From: Pelomyxa schiedti
Taxonomy: Eukaryota; Evosea; Pelobiontida; Pelomyxidae
Assembly: GCA_020536535.1 (NCBI GenBank)
Contig: JAHLWZ010000885.1
Coordinates: forward strand, 1 to 57,592
Direction of reading: 5' to 3'
DNA: 57,592 nucleotides
Part shown: piece by piece, positions 1 through 15,038 of the stretch
How positions within the stretch are numbered: position 1 is the stretch's first letter
Layout: every line of letters begins with the position of its first letter
Translations under genes and position numbers: made by a program
Notes under the pieces: generated by a model
Database searches by the model: none
Seen by the model: only the letters and a program-made list of their open reading frames with translations
What the model was told of the DNA's origin: nothing

Positions 1-118
1 TTACGTCGCCAACAGTGAGATTCACAGAGACTCGGATCGTAAACTCCGGCACTGAAGGTGACATTGACCGTATCGTAACATCGACATCCGGCACTGATGA
101 CGCATCAGATCTACTCAT
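1..118 (-). CDS. N-terminus of a possible ubiquitin-like-domain protein (partial)
   Basis: An ATG at 118 on the minus strand opens a frame that stays open to the window edge (about 39 residues). It begins MSRSDASSVPDVDVTIRS and reaches FTIRVSVNLTVGDV. The stretch F-T-I-R-V followed by LTVGDV resembles the first beta strand and the 'tvxdlK' turn of a ubiquitin fold, so a ubiquitin-like protein is a reasonable guess, but too little is visible to name it. It is divergent from the Gln-rich gene at 473, sharing a 354-bp upstream region. The rest of the gene lies to the left of the window. Confidence 0.4.
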   Translation of the reverse strand, partial: MSRSDASSVPDVDVTIRSMSPSVPEFTIRVSVNLTVGDV

Positions 119-472
119 CGCGGCACCACTTCGTTCTTCCTTAATATTAATAAATGATTTTTCGGTTTGACACCTTAAATGTCAGCTTGCAGATTCGGTG
201 AGGGTGACGAGGCTTACCACGTGTTGCAGAGACCCTGGCCCTTCAGATTTTTTGGTACTCCGATAAGCCCGGTTCTTGTCTTCAGGTTTTCCTCTCTCTT
301 TTCATCTGCGACGAATTCAGCAACCCCGAATTGAAGAAGTTCACCTTTTTTTTTTTATGTGTTGTCGAGCAACACACAGCCATCGTCAACTATTATAGAC
401 ACCCGCAAAAACAACAAAGCAGGAACTTTCTCGACTAATTTTGAGTGTGGCATTCGTTCCCTGCGCGTTTGT
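119..472. promoter_or_regulatory. Shared upstream region of a divergent gene pair
   Basis: This 354-bp stretch separates two divergent start codons (118 minus, 473 plus). It contains T-rich tracts (for example the T run just before 357) and no convincing coding exon. A GTG-initiated frame from 359 runs in phase into the plus gene, but ATG 473 is the first in-frame ATG. No defined motif was recognised. Confidence 0.4.
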
Positions 473-2442
473 ATGGATCGGCCAAATGACGACGCTCAGT
501 CAGGTAAGTTCCAAAAAAAAAAAAAAAGCTTTTCCCTATACATTGACCTATTCGAAATAAATTAAAAAAGTCTATAACCCGTAACGAATGTTCGTCAGAG
601 GCGAACCAGCGAGATCTGGACCAACTACACAGAGATCAGACCCACTCTCAAAACGTCCTGCTGTCTCAGCAGATTGAGCAACAGCAGCGGCAACAAGAAG
701 ACCACATGCACCAAAAGTGCGCAATGGAAAACGAGCACAAGGTGCAGCAACTCTCCCTGAAGTTGGAGCAGATCCAGCAGCGCCAGAAACTCGACGAGTT
801 TCACTCTGGGCAGCAGCACCAGCTGCAGCAGATTCAGCACGACCAGCAGCAGCAATTTGCGAACCAGCCCCCCGCTCAGCAACAGATGCTGCACCATTTG
901 CAGCAGCAGCAACAGCAGCAGCTGGATCAGACACACAGGGCGCAGCAGTGCCAGCTTATGCAGCAACACCACGCCCAGGACGAGACACAGCGACAACAGC
1001 AAAGCATCGAGACGCACGCGCAGGAGGCCTCGCACCAGGAAATAAGGTCGCGCCAGCAGCAGCAACAGCTGGAGCAGCAGCAGCTGCAACATAATATATT
1101 TACTCAGGAGTGCCAAAACTTGCAGGCGCATCATTTGGCACAGCAGCACGGCTCTGGCCAGACCTCTCCTGGTCAGTCGACACCCATACTCCAAACACTG
1201 GTAGGTTCTCCTCAGCACTCCCCCTTTCAGGAACAACAACGGTCTCCCCCTACACCGCCCCAACCGCAATCCCTGGAGCAACGCTCACCACAACCGCACT
1301 CACCACAAACGCCCTCACCACAACAGCCCTCGCCACAGCAGCACTCACCACAAGTGCAGTCCCTACCGCCACAACCACCACCGCAGACACAAGTTCAACC
1401 AATTACACAACCCACGCAACAGTACTCACCTCAGACACGGGCACAACAAGCTTCTCCAAGTGGACCTTTAAATGGACAACACACTTCCCCACAGGTACAA
1501 CAAACACCCCTACAAGAAAGCTCACCACAGACACAGCAATCTTCATCACAGGTACAACACATTTCGCCACAGGTGCAACAACATTCGCCGCCACTGGTAG
1601 GTCCCCAGCCCTCCCCTCAACATAATCTGCAACAGGTATCATCTCCACAACCTAAATCCCCAACAAAAAATCTTCCGCAGGATCTGGGAGGTGAGGCTTC
1701 AACAACAAGAAAACTTGACGAGCCACAACCCAAGAGAAAACCCTACCATCCACGTAAGCCACCTGCTTTAGGAAACCAAGACTACAGTGTTTGGTCTCTG
1801 TCGACCAATTCTTGTACGTACAATTCAAGTGGTTCTTCCCCTACAGCGCAACACCCATCTACTGTTGAAACAGCCCCAGGTGCATCTGTAACTTCTAACC
1901 ACCTTCCTATACGTTGCTCCGGGCACACCGCAACTGCCCATCAACCATACTACAAGCGTGTGGCTGTCAAACACCACGCAGGACATTCAACCAGGACTGC
2001 TGTCGAAGGTAGTATGAGTAGCAGTACCATTACCGGCAGCGATTACCAAATGCACTTCAGCACCCTCTACTTTACCAGTTCGACTGTGCGAACTACAAAT
2101 TCCTACAGCAGTGACAGCAGCTCCACGAGTGATAGCCTCAGCGATACCGACAGCAGCAGCCCGAGTGACTACGATGACCTAGCCTCGAAGACATCACACG
2201 GCATATCCTGGCGCTGCGGAGGCGGCGAGCGCGTTCTCCGGGCACTCTCGCAGCAAGTCAGAGAAAGACCAGACTGGATGCTGCTGGAAATGGTTAGGAA
2301 GTACCCGGTTCTGGCCGACATTGCCGACCGATACACCGCACTCAGAAAGGAAGAAGTTCTGGCCGCCGCACAATCCAAGGCGCCGCATAATGGCGGCAGT
2401 GATGGTTCTGGTCCCAGTACACAGGCCAGTGGGGACTTCTGA
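473..2442 (+). CDS. Gln/Pro/Ser-rich low-complexity protein, function unknown
   Basis: Exon 1 is 473-503 (MDRPNDDAQS). An intron follows at 504-598 (GTAAGT...TTCGTCAG), then one long exon 599-2442, giving about 624 residues. Residues ~20-170 are glutamine-rich with CAG-type codon runs and read like a coiled-coil or prion-like tract. Residues ~170-350 are a repeated S-P-Q pattern (SPQ, HSPQ, SSPQ). A Ser/Asp-rich stretch follows, and the last ~85 residues are more complex and probably folded (WRCGGGERVLRALSQQVRE, then MVRKYPVLADIADRY). That C-terminal piece is the only part likely to be searchable. Gln-rich proteins of this shape are often transcription or RNA factors, but I see no domain to prove it. 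Confidence 0.75.
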
Positions 2443-2621
2443 CCACGCCTGCTTGGCAGGACACTACGAGGCATTCAACTTTTGTACAGAGGAGGAGCCT
2501 GTTGGGTGACTTGGGGCAGAAGAAGCACTTGAAAAAAAAGGGGGTACTGTTGTTTTGACTAAAATTTAAAAAAAAAACAAGTATTTTGGCTTGGAGTAAC
2601 CTCTTCTTTTTACTATCTTTA

Positions 2622-5186
2622 TTAGATTTGAAAGATTAAAGTGCTAGTAAATAAGACCAACGCTATTAGACACGGAAAAGGAGACAGAGGATCTAATTCC
2701 GGCGGGCAAACAGTGACAAACAATAAGAGAGCACAAACGCACATTAAGCCAATCCAGCATACAGCACGCACATACTTCAGATTGCCTTCCAAAAGCTTCA
2801 CATCGGAGTTCAGATTGTCCATTTTGGAGGCCAGAGTGCGCAACTTGGTCTTCATATTAAAGTCCAGAGTGCCCAAATCGGTCTTCATATTCAAGTCCAG
2901 AGTGCTCAATCTGGAGCGCAAATTGTCTTCCAAGAACTCTAGGTTTCTAGAGCCTTTCAGATATTCCACGTCAGAGCGTACTGGAATCAACTCAAGTGAC
3001 AGCTTGTGGTTGGCATCGCCGGCGTACTGTACTTCGGAGCTCAGTGACTCTAGTTTTTCCCTGGCGTCCTGTACTTCGGAGCCCAGTGACTCTAGTTTTT
3101 CGCTGGCGTACTGTACCTTGGAGCCCAGTGACGCCAGCTTTTCTTTTAGTCTTGAGTTGTCCTGGGTAACGTCGTCGAGCCGCGCAGACAGCGTAGTTTT
3201 GAGAAGCTTGATTTTTCGTTTATGTGTATCCAGCATGTCTTGTTGTGTCTGTTGCGCTGCGTTGAGGGCAGCGACTTGGCTCCTCCAGCTCTCTTCCTGT
3301 GACCGCAGGTCTTTCTTGAGCTTGCCAATTTCGGGTTCCGCTTTATCTATGGGTTGAGTTGATTTGACAAATACGTCAAACAGCTCCTGATTGAACCCTT
3401 TAATTTGGTTTAGTGGTTTTAGGTATGAAGTCACTTACTTCCGGCAGTTGGGACTGCAGTCCAATCAGCACTGGAATATCTCACTGAAAAGAAGAACCTA
3501 CTTCAAGTAAAACCCCTGGGCAAAAAACAGTGGCAAACACAGACCTCCCAAGGGATGCCATTACGGTCAACCAGCATGGGTTGCACTTCGCATATTCACG
3601 CCATGCGTTCTCAATCAAGTCAATTTCCGTTGTAGCTATCTCCAGACTGCAGTACCATTTTTTGGCCAACTGTTTCTCCGTGCCGAAGGCGAGACAAAGG
3701 GGCAGTGTTGCATTATCATCAAGATTCATTTCCTCCAGCATGTGCTTTTGAAACCGAAGGAACTTCTCACGCAATATTTCTTTGTTCTCCAGATAAAGAA
3801 TTTCTGGGATGTAAGCCCTTTCATAGCTAATATTTTTGGTGTTGGCATCAGCTGCTCGCGAGGGGGCTTCTAATGTCGGTAGACGGGTGGGGCAGAGTAA
3901 AGATTGACTTCCTGTATTGCTGGGGAGAGACATGTCCATGGGATGTTGAGACCTTGAAAGTGAAAGGAACTGTTCTTCCTTCTCGGTGTCGAAGGTCCCC
4001 AAGAAGTAACTATCCTTCGCCGCGAGGTTGACACCACAAAAAGTGTATGTGCCCGGTTCCTCACAAGATCCACAACAAATGTACTCATTTTTTCCTTCTT
4101 GAAGTGGTGGTGCTGTTGGAATCGTTATTTCTGTCGTTACTGGGAGACTGTCTTCCTGTGGGGGTCTCATCATAATGTCAAATAAGTCAGCTATCCTGCA
4201 GCCTGAAACCCTTGCCTCACACAACAATTTAGCTTTTTCCAGCCACCGAAATGATTGGACTCGTTCTGAGGATGATGAGGAATACTGTTGCAGGAGTTGT
4301 AATTTGTGCATGAGGGCAAGGTATCTCTTCACACGAGATGACGTTTCTTCGCTATCTTGGCGTGGCGAACGCAAATCGTCGGGAAACAGCAACCAGTGGA
4401 AGATGAAGCATAGCGACTGCAAATCGCAGGCAGGGTCACAAAGCAACCCCATGTGCTGGAAAACTGATGCCCAGCGGGTATTACCTTGGAAGAATGGTGG
4501 GGAGTACAAACTGCACCTGTAATCGATTGCTAATTTGCTCCCTGTAATTTGGCTATGACTATCCCAATCCCGGACAGTTGCCGCCAGGTGAAAATCTACA
4601 ATCTTGACAGGAAGAGTGGGGTCTGGGGGCACAATGATGTGCTCCAACTTGATTCAGAGCCCACACCGCCTTCACCACCCTCGCCGTACAATCGGGATCT
4701 TTCACGTGATTCGCGTCAAGATACGTTGTGCCAACATCCTGAACCAAGAGAACCTTCCGAAACGGGGATCCCTCCTTGAACTTCCCCGTTATGACCAGTG
4801 GAGAGACGTGCTTTGAAGCTTCAGCAGATTCATAAGCCCAGCCATAAGCCGCGCTCTCTTCGTTAGTGTAGATCTTCGCGAAAAATGTGGTGCCGGTCTC
4901 AGATTCCGCGTACACTCCCAGGTGCTTTCCGCCGCTCCAGGCCTTACAATTTTCCCTTGAGCCGGTTGAGTATTCCTCCTTTAAAGTGAGCTTCAAAACG
5001 TCGCCTGGTTGGAAGCCTGTGAATAACACGTTAGTAAACAGCCGTCGAGCGGTGGTCACTATTACATCTGGGCGACGAAGAAGGCGGCATTTCGACGCGC
5101 TTTACATTAAACACGACAGGTACACTGGAAGAAGCTCTTGTGGTCGTAGATTCGCAGTCGTAGCGGACCGCGTCCTCCTGCGACAT
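2622..5186 (-). CDS. Kinase-like protein with coiled coil and C-terminal membrane anchor
   Basis: Minus-strand gene of about 800 residues. Exon 1 is 5186-5066 (MSQEDAVRYDCE...). Introns: 5065-5017 (49 nt, TACTAAC branch), 3501-3454 (48 nt) and 3438-3387 (52 nt); the last exon ends at 2622. Residues ~40-330 read as a protein-kinase-like fold: VLLVQDVG at the hinge strand, KIVDFHLA in the place of the DFG segment, and SPPFFQG with a later CDLQSLCFIFHWLLF helix like the lower C-lobe. No HxDxxxxN catalytic loop is visible, and the frame changes by one base near 4648. Either a 58-nt intron (4705-4648, GTGAAA...TCAAG) is removed or there is a frameshift. The C-terminal ~250 residues form a long heptad coiled coil with repeated S-L-x-S-E-V-Q blocks, then two hydrophobic segments. 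Probably a membrane-tethered pseudokinase; substrate unknown. Confidence 0.6.
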
Positions 5187-5407
5187 TTTTGTTTTCTCGA
5201 GCCGGATTGGGTTTTTTTTATGAAAGTAGAGGGAGATCTTCCTTATCAGAGTGCCTCAGTCGCCATCATGGACGTTAAATGTCGCCGCATCACCCTACGC
5301 GGAAATAAAAATTGTTTATTTGGGAAGAGACAAAGAAAAGAAGAAAAACCGCGTTCGACGAAGACGATTTTTCCCCACATCGTCTGACGAGCGGGTATAA
5401 TAATAAG

Positions 5408-7594
5408 ATGACGACCAGTAACAGGGCACAGCGAATGATAGATGGAATGTCAGGGATGCTCAAAGTGAACCCATCGAACTTATCTGGAGCAATCGACGTA
5501 CCCTCGAAACCCCTTTGTTTTGTGGGCCATGCCAACCAAAAAAAAAAAAAGGTCCTTGTTGTCAAAAAGGCAGATGGCACGTTGTGTAGCACCCCATTTT
5601 ACGTTAGATTTGGAAAAATGCAAATACTGAAGCCCAAAGACAAACAGGTACTGCTAGTCACTCTTTTTTTTTTTTTCGGCAAGGGAAATTTCTCTAACTG
5701 GGGGGTGAGTCAGGTGTCCATTTTGATTGACGGAGTACTGAAGCCTGTAACTATGCAGCTAAGCCACACGGGAGAAGCCTATTTCCTAGAATACGAAACA
5801 GACACGTACCATATCCTACTTATTTGGTGAGGCATTAAGTAATAAAGGTGCTGTTGGGAAAAACCAGCTGTTGATGTGTGCACTATTCTTGAAAGTTACA
5901 CGTGGTTGTAAAAATGTACAGGTCTCGGAAGAATCTACTGAAAGTACCACGGCAGAGTACTCTATTTGTTTGCAGTTACTTCAAGATGTAGATACAAAGG
6001 TACTACAGGAATTATTCAACTTCTCTTAAGAAATTGAAAGAGGGCCAATGAAATTTTTGACTCACAAAGAGTCCCCCATGCCACAATTCAAAGTAACCCA
6101 GCTATTTTACGAAACGCGAATGGTGTATTCCGGATAAATGGAAAGTATGACACCAAAATATCCTTGATCTAGTTTATTATTTGAGGGTAGGCTTTACCCT
6201 GGCGAAGTAGGCCTGGTAATGTTGGCATCAGAACCAATTCTAGGAACATCTATTCCTGTCTCAGAAATCACTCCACAAGCAACTAATTCAACAAGTGAAA
6301 CCAATGGGGCTCCACAAAGTCTGTAATTAATACACACTATTTTCAGTTACACCAACAAGGAAGTAGGTTCGTCTTCAGGAAACGCTATTGAATGCACAAT
6401 GACTTCTTCACCAAGCACCCCCTCGGCATCCCCAAGTGCCCCGTCGACGTCTCCAAGTACTCCCTCGACGTCCCCAAGTGCCCCGTCGACTTCGCCAAGT
6501 ACTCCCTCGCCGTCTCCAAGTACGCCCTCGACATCTCCAATTACTCCCTTGACATCGTCAAGTACCCCGTCAACGTCCCCAAGTACACTCCCTTTATCCC
6601 AAAGTACAACCTCCAATACCTCAACAAGCACAGTAACTCCTCTATCGATATCAGGGAGTGGTAATCAAGACACAAATACTACGACCACTACCTCTTCAAC
6701 ATCAGCAGCAACGGTGCCTCCTTCACCCACAGCTTCCACAGCTTCCGCATCTGCAACGAAAGTGAAAACACAAAGACCCTCTACTTCCTTATTGGTATTC
6801 TCCTCTCAATCTACTCTAAATTGACCTTACTTAGGCCCAACTAAATTTAAAACCTGGAATGAACCATGTCACATTTTCAGTCACAAATGGCACGAGTATA
6901 AGGGAGCTGTATGCTGCAATTTATCTTGTCACGGCTCAATCAAAACTGGTCGTCACTGACGTTGACGGAACAGTAACGAAGTTACTACGTTGGTAAAAAT
7001 TTGTGCTCTTGGATCTTACCTCTAAATCAGATCCGATTTTCGAGGGCAGCTCTTCACCTACCTTGGCCAGGATTGGCTTCACAAGAGTGTCGCTCAGCTC
7101 TTCACCAACATATCTCAAAATGGGTACACTGTAGTTTATCTCACATCAAGACCCATTGGACAGGTGTCTTCTTTTTTCCTATTATATCTAACCACAATAG
7201 GCTCGGCAAACACGAGACTTCATAACTTCAGTGACCCAAACTGCAGGGCCTGCCAACTTCTTGTATACACTTCCTATGGGGCCGATCTTTACAACCCCAT
7301 TTCGTCTGTTCGACGCAGTAGATAAAGAAATGATTCATAAGAGACCAGAAGTATACAAAGTTGAGTGCCTTCAGGACATAGTCCAACTTTTCCCGGAGAA
7401 TACCAACCCGATAGTTGCCGGATTCGGGAACAAGAAAACAGTACTCCACACATTTAAAGTTCTTTCAACTACAACCCTTATCGTTGCTGAAGGATCAGTC
7501 TGCCTACCAAATAGCAGGAGTACCAGAGGACAAGATATTTCTCATTAACAGCCGTGAAGAAGTGGAGGTACATTCTGTCATCAAACAGGGGTAA
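5408..7594 (+). CDS. Lipin-type phosphatidate phosphatase
   Basis: Lipins dephosphorylate phosphatidic acid to diacylglycerol at the ER/nuclear membrane. The N-lip domain is clear (NPSNLSGAIDV, then STPFYVRFGKM, then LSHTGEAYFLEYE). It is assembled over introns 5498-5551 and one starting GTACTGC near 5650. The C-lip/HAD domain starts at ~6840 (LNLKPGMNHVTFSVTNGTS) and carries the DVDGT catalytic motif (LVVTDVDGTVTK), then SDFRGQLFTYLGQDW and YTVVYLTSRPIGQ. Introns here are 6981-7030 (50 nt), 7164-7200 (37 nt) and 7441-7492 (52 nt), and the gene ends INSREEVEVHSVIKQG-stop at 7594. The start ATG 5408 lies just before the family's first helix. Exons between 5830 and 6340 were not resolved. The middle linker is a Ser/Thr/Pro 21-bp repeat. 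Both catalytic aspartates are present, so it should be active. Confidence 0.88.
6411..6599 (+). repeat. 21-bp coding minisatellite in the lipin linker
   Basis: About nine tandem copies of a 21-bp unit of the type CCAAGTACTCCCTCGACGTC, encoding a seven-residue Ser/Pro/Thr period. Copies differ mainly by single substitutions, and the reading frame is kept throughout. The array sits between the N-lip and C-lip domains, where lipins are poorly conserved, so length variation should be tolerated. Confidence 0.8.
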
Positions 7595-7807
7595 ACTGCT
7601 CCTGTCACTTCATTCTTCCAACACTCCACAGTTACACTGATTTGAACTCCCAAGTCAATGACCTCTTCCCTCCTATTCCCCACTCAGACTAGTAAGCCCC
7701 TTTCGCCCCTCAACCGTCAAAAAAAAAAAAAAGTTTCCCAAAGAAAAAGTAAACAGCAAACGCCCAACTAGGGACAAGAACGAAAGGAAAAAAAAAATCC
7801 CATCAAA

Positions 7808-10115
7808 ATGGCTTCGTCCAACGGCGGAGACACTACGTCGTTGCCGTCTGACCAGCAACCGCCACAAAGTGCAGTTGCACATGACGTGGCAACGTCGACG
7901 ACAGCCGCACAACCGCCGCTCCCGCCCCGCTCCCAATTTGGCGCACTCGACAGCGCCACGGCCGCCAACGACAGCAGCAGCAGCAGCGCCTCCACGCCGT
8001 ACACAGTCGGTGCTGCTGCCACCTCCGCCCATAATGACGGCGGCGCCGCAGCTGATTCCTCCTCCACATCATCAGGCGGCGGGGGCGGCGAAGCAAGCGC
8101 CTTGTACACGCCGGCGTTTGTGGTGTCGTCGGGGTGCATGGGGATGGGCTCTATGCTCGCCGGCCTGTGCGACCTCGCCGGCGGCGGCGGCGGGACATTG
8201 GGGTCAGGCGCCGGCGCCAATGGCAACCCGGCGCAGGGGCCCCCAAGCGGGCCAATCGACGCGACGGCAGCGGCAACTGCAACTGCAACAGCAGCCACCC
8301 CGCTGCCAACCAACGTCGCCACCGCAGCCACCGCCACCACCCCCGCAACAATGTCGGGAAACACCGCGCAGCTGCCCCTTTGCGACTTCGCCGCCGCCTC
8401 TTCCTCCTCCGCCGTGTCTTCTGGTGCCGATTCGGGCTCCGGCGGGAGCTCCCCTCGTTCCCCGACCCTCGCCCGCAGCCCCACGCTGCCCTCTACGCTG
8501 GCTCCGAGGCCCCCGCTGCCGCTGCCTCTGTCGGTGCCGGGGACCGGCTCGCCCGTGCTCCTGCAGCAGCCGCCGCCGCAGCAGCAGCAGCAGCAGCACT
8601 CGTCGCCGTCGCCGTTGTTGTCCTCGCCGCCGCCGCGGTCGCCCGCGTGCTCGCCGTCCCCGTCTCCGTCGCCTTCGCCGCCGCTGCCGCCTCCTCCGAT
8701 GTCGCCGGCAAACTCCCCGCCGCAGTCGCCCAGGCACGGCCCCACTACTTACTTTTCTGGTGCGGGATTTGGGTGTAGCAACCAGGTTTGTGATGGCGGT
8801 GCTGTTGCCTCTCCTAGTATGCAAAATTTCCGGAACTCTCTTGCTCTGTTTTTCCTCTCATCTCTTGTTTTCGAAGTGTGCAATATTTACTTTTGCTATA
8901 GCATTCATGGAAACTGCCACCCAACCTTCGACAATTTGCTCTCTTGGTAATTCCAGCCAAGGATCTAGTGATACAAACCCGACCTCAGGGAATACTGGAA
9001 AGCCTTTTTCATTCTTTGATATATTCCCAACACCACAGTCTGTGCATGTCAACACCCCTCCAGTTGAGCACACTGACTCTTTACCCACATTTAACGTTCC
9101 CAAGAGAACAAACTCTTCACAGGATTCCACTGATAAGCCCTTAGAAACTCTATCCACCCCTCCCTTGAAGCCACCCCAAAGAATGCCTGTCCCACCCCAA
9201 CTCACACCAACAAATCTTGTGAATATCACACAACCATCAGGGTACCAGCTGCCCCAACCTGGACCTCTTTATCCTCCCCTACCATCACCGAGTTTTGTTC
9301 CTCCCATGGGTCTTCCCAATGCTTTACCCACTCCAATTCAAATACCCTTTCCTGGTCTAGCACCGATAACCCTTGGAAACCCTAACCCACCTTCACAGTC
9401 TACACCACAGGTTTTACTTCCGCTACTCATAAAGAATCCCCTCCAGCAAGATACTTCCATATTATCAAGTCCGCAGTCCATCCCAGCTTCACTTGCAGCC
9501 CAACCTGTCTCGCTTTATATGCAACCAACGTTGGCAGGGCCGCAACCTTCAGCACCACCACAATCCCAAATGACTTCGCTTCCGTCAATACCAATTGACC
9601 GGCAACCACTAAGCCACATGCCTCAAGGCTCACAAGCACACCTTACCCACACAATCCCCATATCCTATTCAATGCCAATGCAACAAATGCCCATGTACAA
9701 TCAAATCCAGCAACCAATGCCAATGCAGGTTCCGTCAATTCCAATGGCTTCGATGTCCATGCCACCACCTATTGGGATGCAACAGCCAGCATTTCCTATA
9801 CCACAACCAAATTTTATGGATAACAATTCATTGGTGCAGCAATCTCAGATGGCCCTCATGTTTCATGAACAACAGCAACAACAGCTGTTGTACCAACAAC
9901 AACTCATGTTTGAACAACAGCAGCAGCAACAGATGATGTACCAGATGGGATTCTCTGGAGTGTGCCCCATGCCAACAATTGATTACTATACCAAGTATGC
10001 CAACCACCAAAACTCATTCCCCCTTTTCCCTTTGCTTCTTTTTTTCTCGCTCACCCCACACAGGCAATTCAAAAAGAGGCAAAAGAAGGGCGGCATGTAC
10101 GGCATTCAGTACTAG
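7808..10115 (+). CDS. Ala/Ser/Pro-rich then Pro/Gln/Met-rich protein, function unknown
   Basis: Exon 1 begins MASSNGGDTTSLPSDQQ at 7808. It is a very GC-rich Ala/Ser/Gly/Pro tract with S-P and PPP runs up to ~8770. A frame change shows an intron ending TGCTATAG at about 8901; several donors between 8762 and 8800 would keep the frame. Exon 2 continues FMETATQPSTICSLGN and becomes Pro-rich, then Met/Pro/Gln-rich (MSMPPPIGMQQPAF, EQQQQQLLYQQQ). A 69-nt intron (9995-10063, GTATGCC...CACACAG) leads to a short basic last exon ending FKKRQKKGGMYGIQY. No folded domain is visible. The composition suggests an RNA-granule or splicing-related scaffold, but that is inference only. Confidence 0.65.
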
Positions 10116-10200
10116 CTAGTACTGAACCACCTTGAGGCATAGAAAATTACTTTTTTCCTAAAATCAAACATTCCATCCAAACAGCCGAAACACGAACAAG

Positions 10201-14282
<4,082 letters not shown>

Positions 14283-15038
14283 ACTACTACTTTCGTCGCC
14301 CCCCTACCGTCACTGAAGCAACTGTCGTCTGTCAAGTAAATTTAAAAATTTCCGTTTTTAGGAAAAACTGGTTCTCCAACTGAAAAATGTGGCTCGTTTG
14401 TGAAATGCGAGATCAGAGTTCGGGCACTTGGGGTAATGCAAGTAAATATGGGTCATTTTGATGAAACCTCACTACTCTGGTGGGTGGCAGTTGTTTGTGT
14501 CTGAAATGTGCCCACAAATCAGGAACCCTCGTTCTCCCTCCCACAGTCACCAAATGCCACAACAACACCAAGGATATTTTGACCCCTTATTATGCGAGAT
14601 CGGCTTCGAGAGATATCGGCGTTGCTTAGCATGCAGGCTTTTGTGTTAATATCTTTGGGAGATTTGATGAACACAGGTGCGGCCGCTCGCAATCTTGGTT
14701 TCAGGGGTGCCGCAAGAGATGGACATCTGTAAACCACTTCTGAATACCTTCGATGTAGAAAGGGACCCATAATAGGTCACAAGTTCGTGGAGCAGTACAG
14801 CGTCGGGATTGTGCACAGACCTCCTCCTGTCAGCGTAGAAAACATGAAGAGTGGTTCAACATAACGGAAACAGGAGACCCCATGCCACAATTTGGCACCA
14901 AATTTCAGTGTCAAGGAAGGTGTTGTTAGCTGCCCTGCTCATCAACGGCGGGCGTTAGTTGAACGAAAACTCCAGTCCATCAATCGGCGTTCTGAAGTTT
15001 CCTTCACCAAAAATATCTTTTTTCTCCAAACAGGGACA
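14283..15038. other. Intergenic stretch, no gene assigned
   Basis: About 750 bp between the DDX42-type gene and the acyltransferase gene. Short frames exist on both strands: a minus ORF at 14770-14519 of 83 codons, and a plus frame around 14640-14730 reading FCVNIFGRFDEHRCGRSQ. Neither shows a domain or a convincing start with splice partners. It may hold a small unrecognised gene or just the long 5' region of the next gene, whose frame is open back to 14892. Confidence 0.3.

Noticed and set aside
580-1100. CAG/CTG runs as a possible CRISPR-like or satellite array
   Set aside because: They are irregular codon runs of a polyglutamine protein; there are no fixed repeats with unique spacers.
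4640-4660. Programmed ribosomal frameshift in the kinase-like gene
   Set aside because: No slippery heptamer or clear stem-loop follows; a 58-nt intron or a simple sequence error explains the shift better.
7768-8824. Long minus-strand ORFs opposite the GC-rich Ala/Ser/Pro exon
   Set aside because: GC-rich triplet-biased DNA lacks stops in all frames; the plus frame starts with ATG in context and continues into a coherent spliced gene, while the minus frames are Arg/Gly/Cys shadows.
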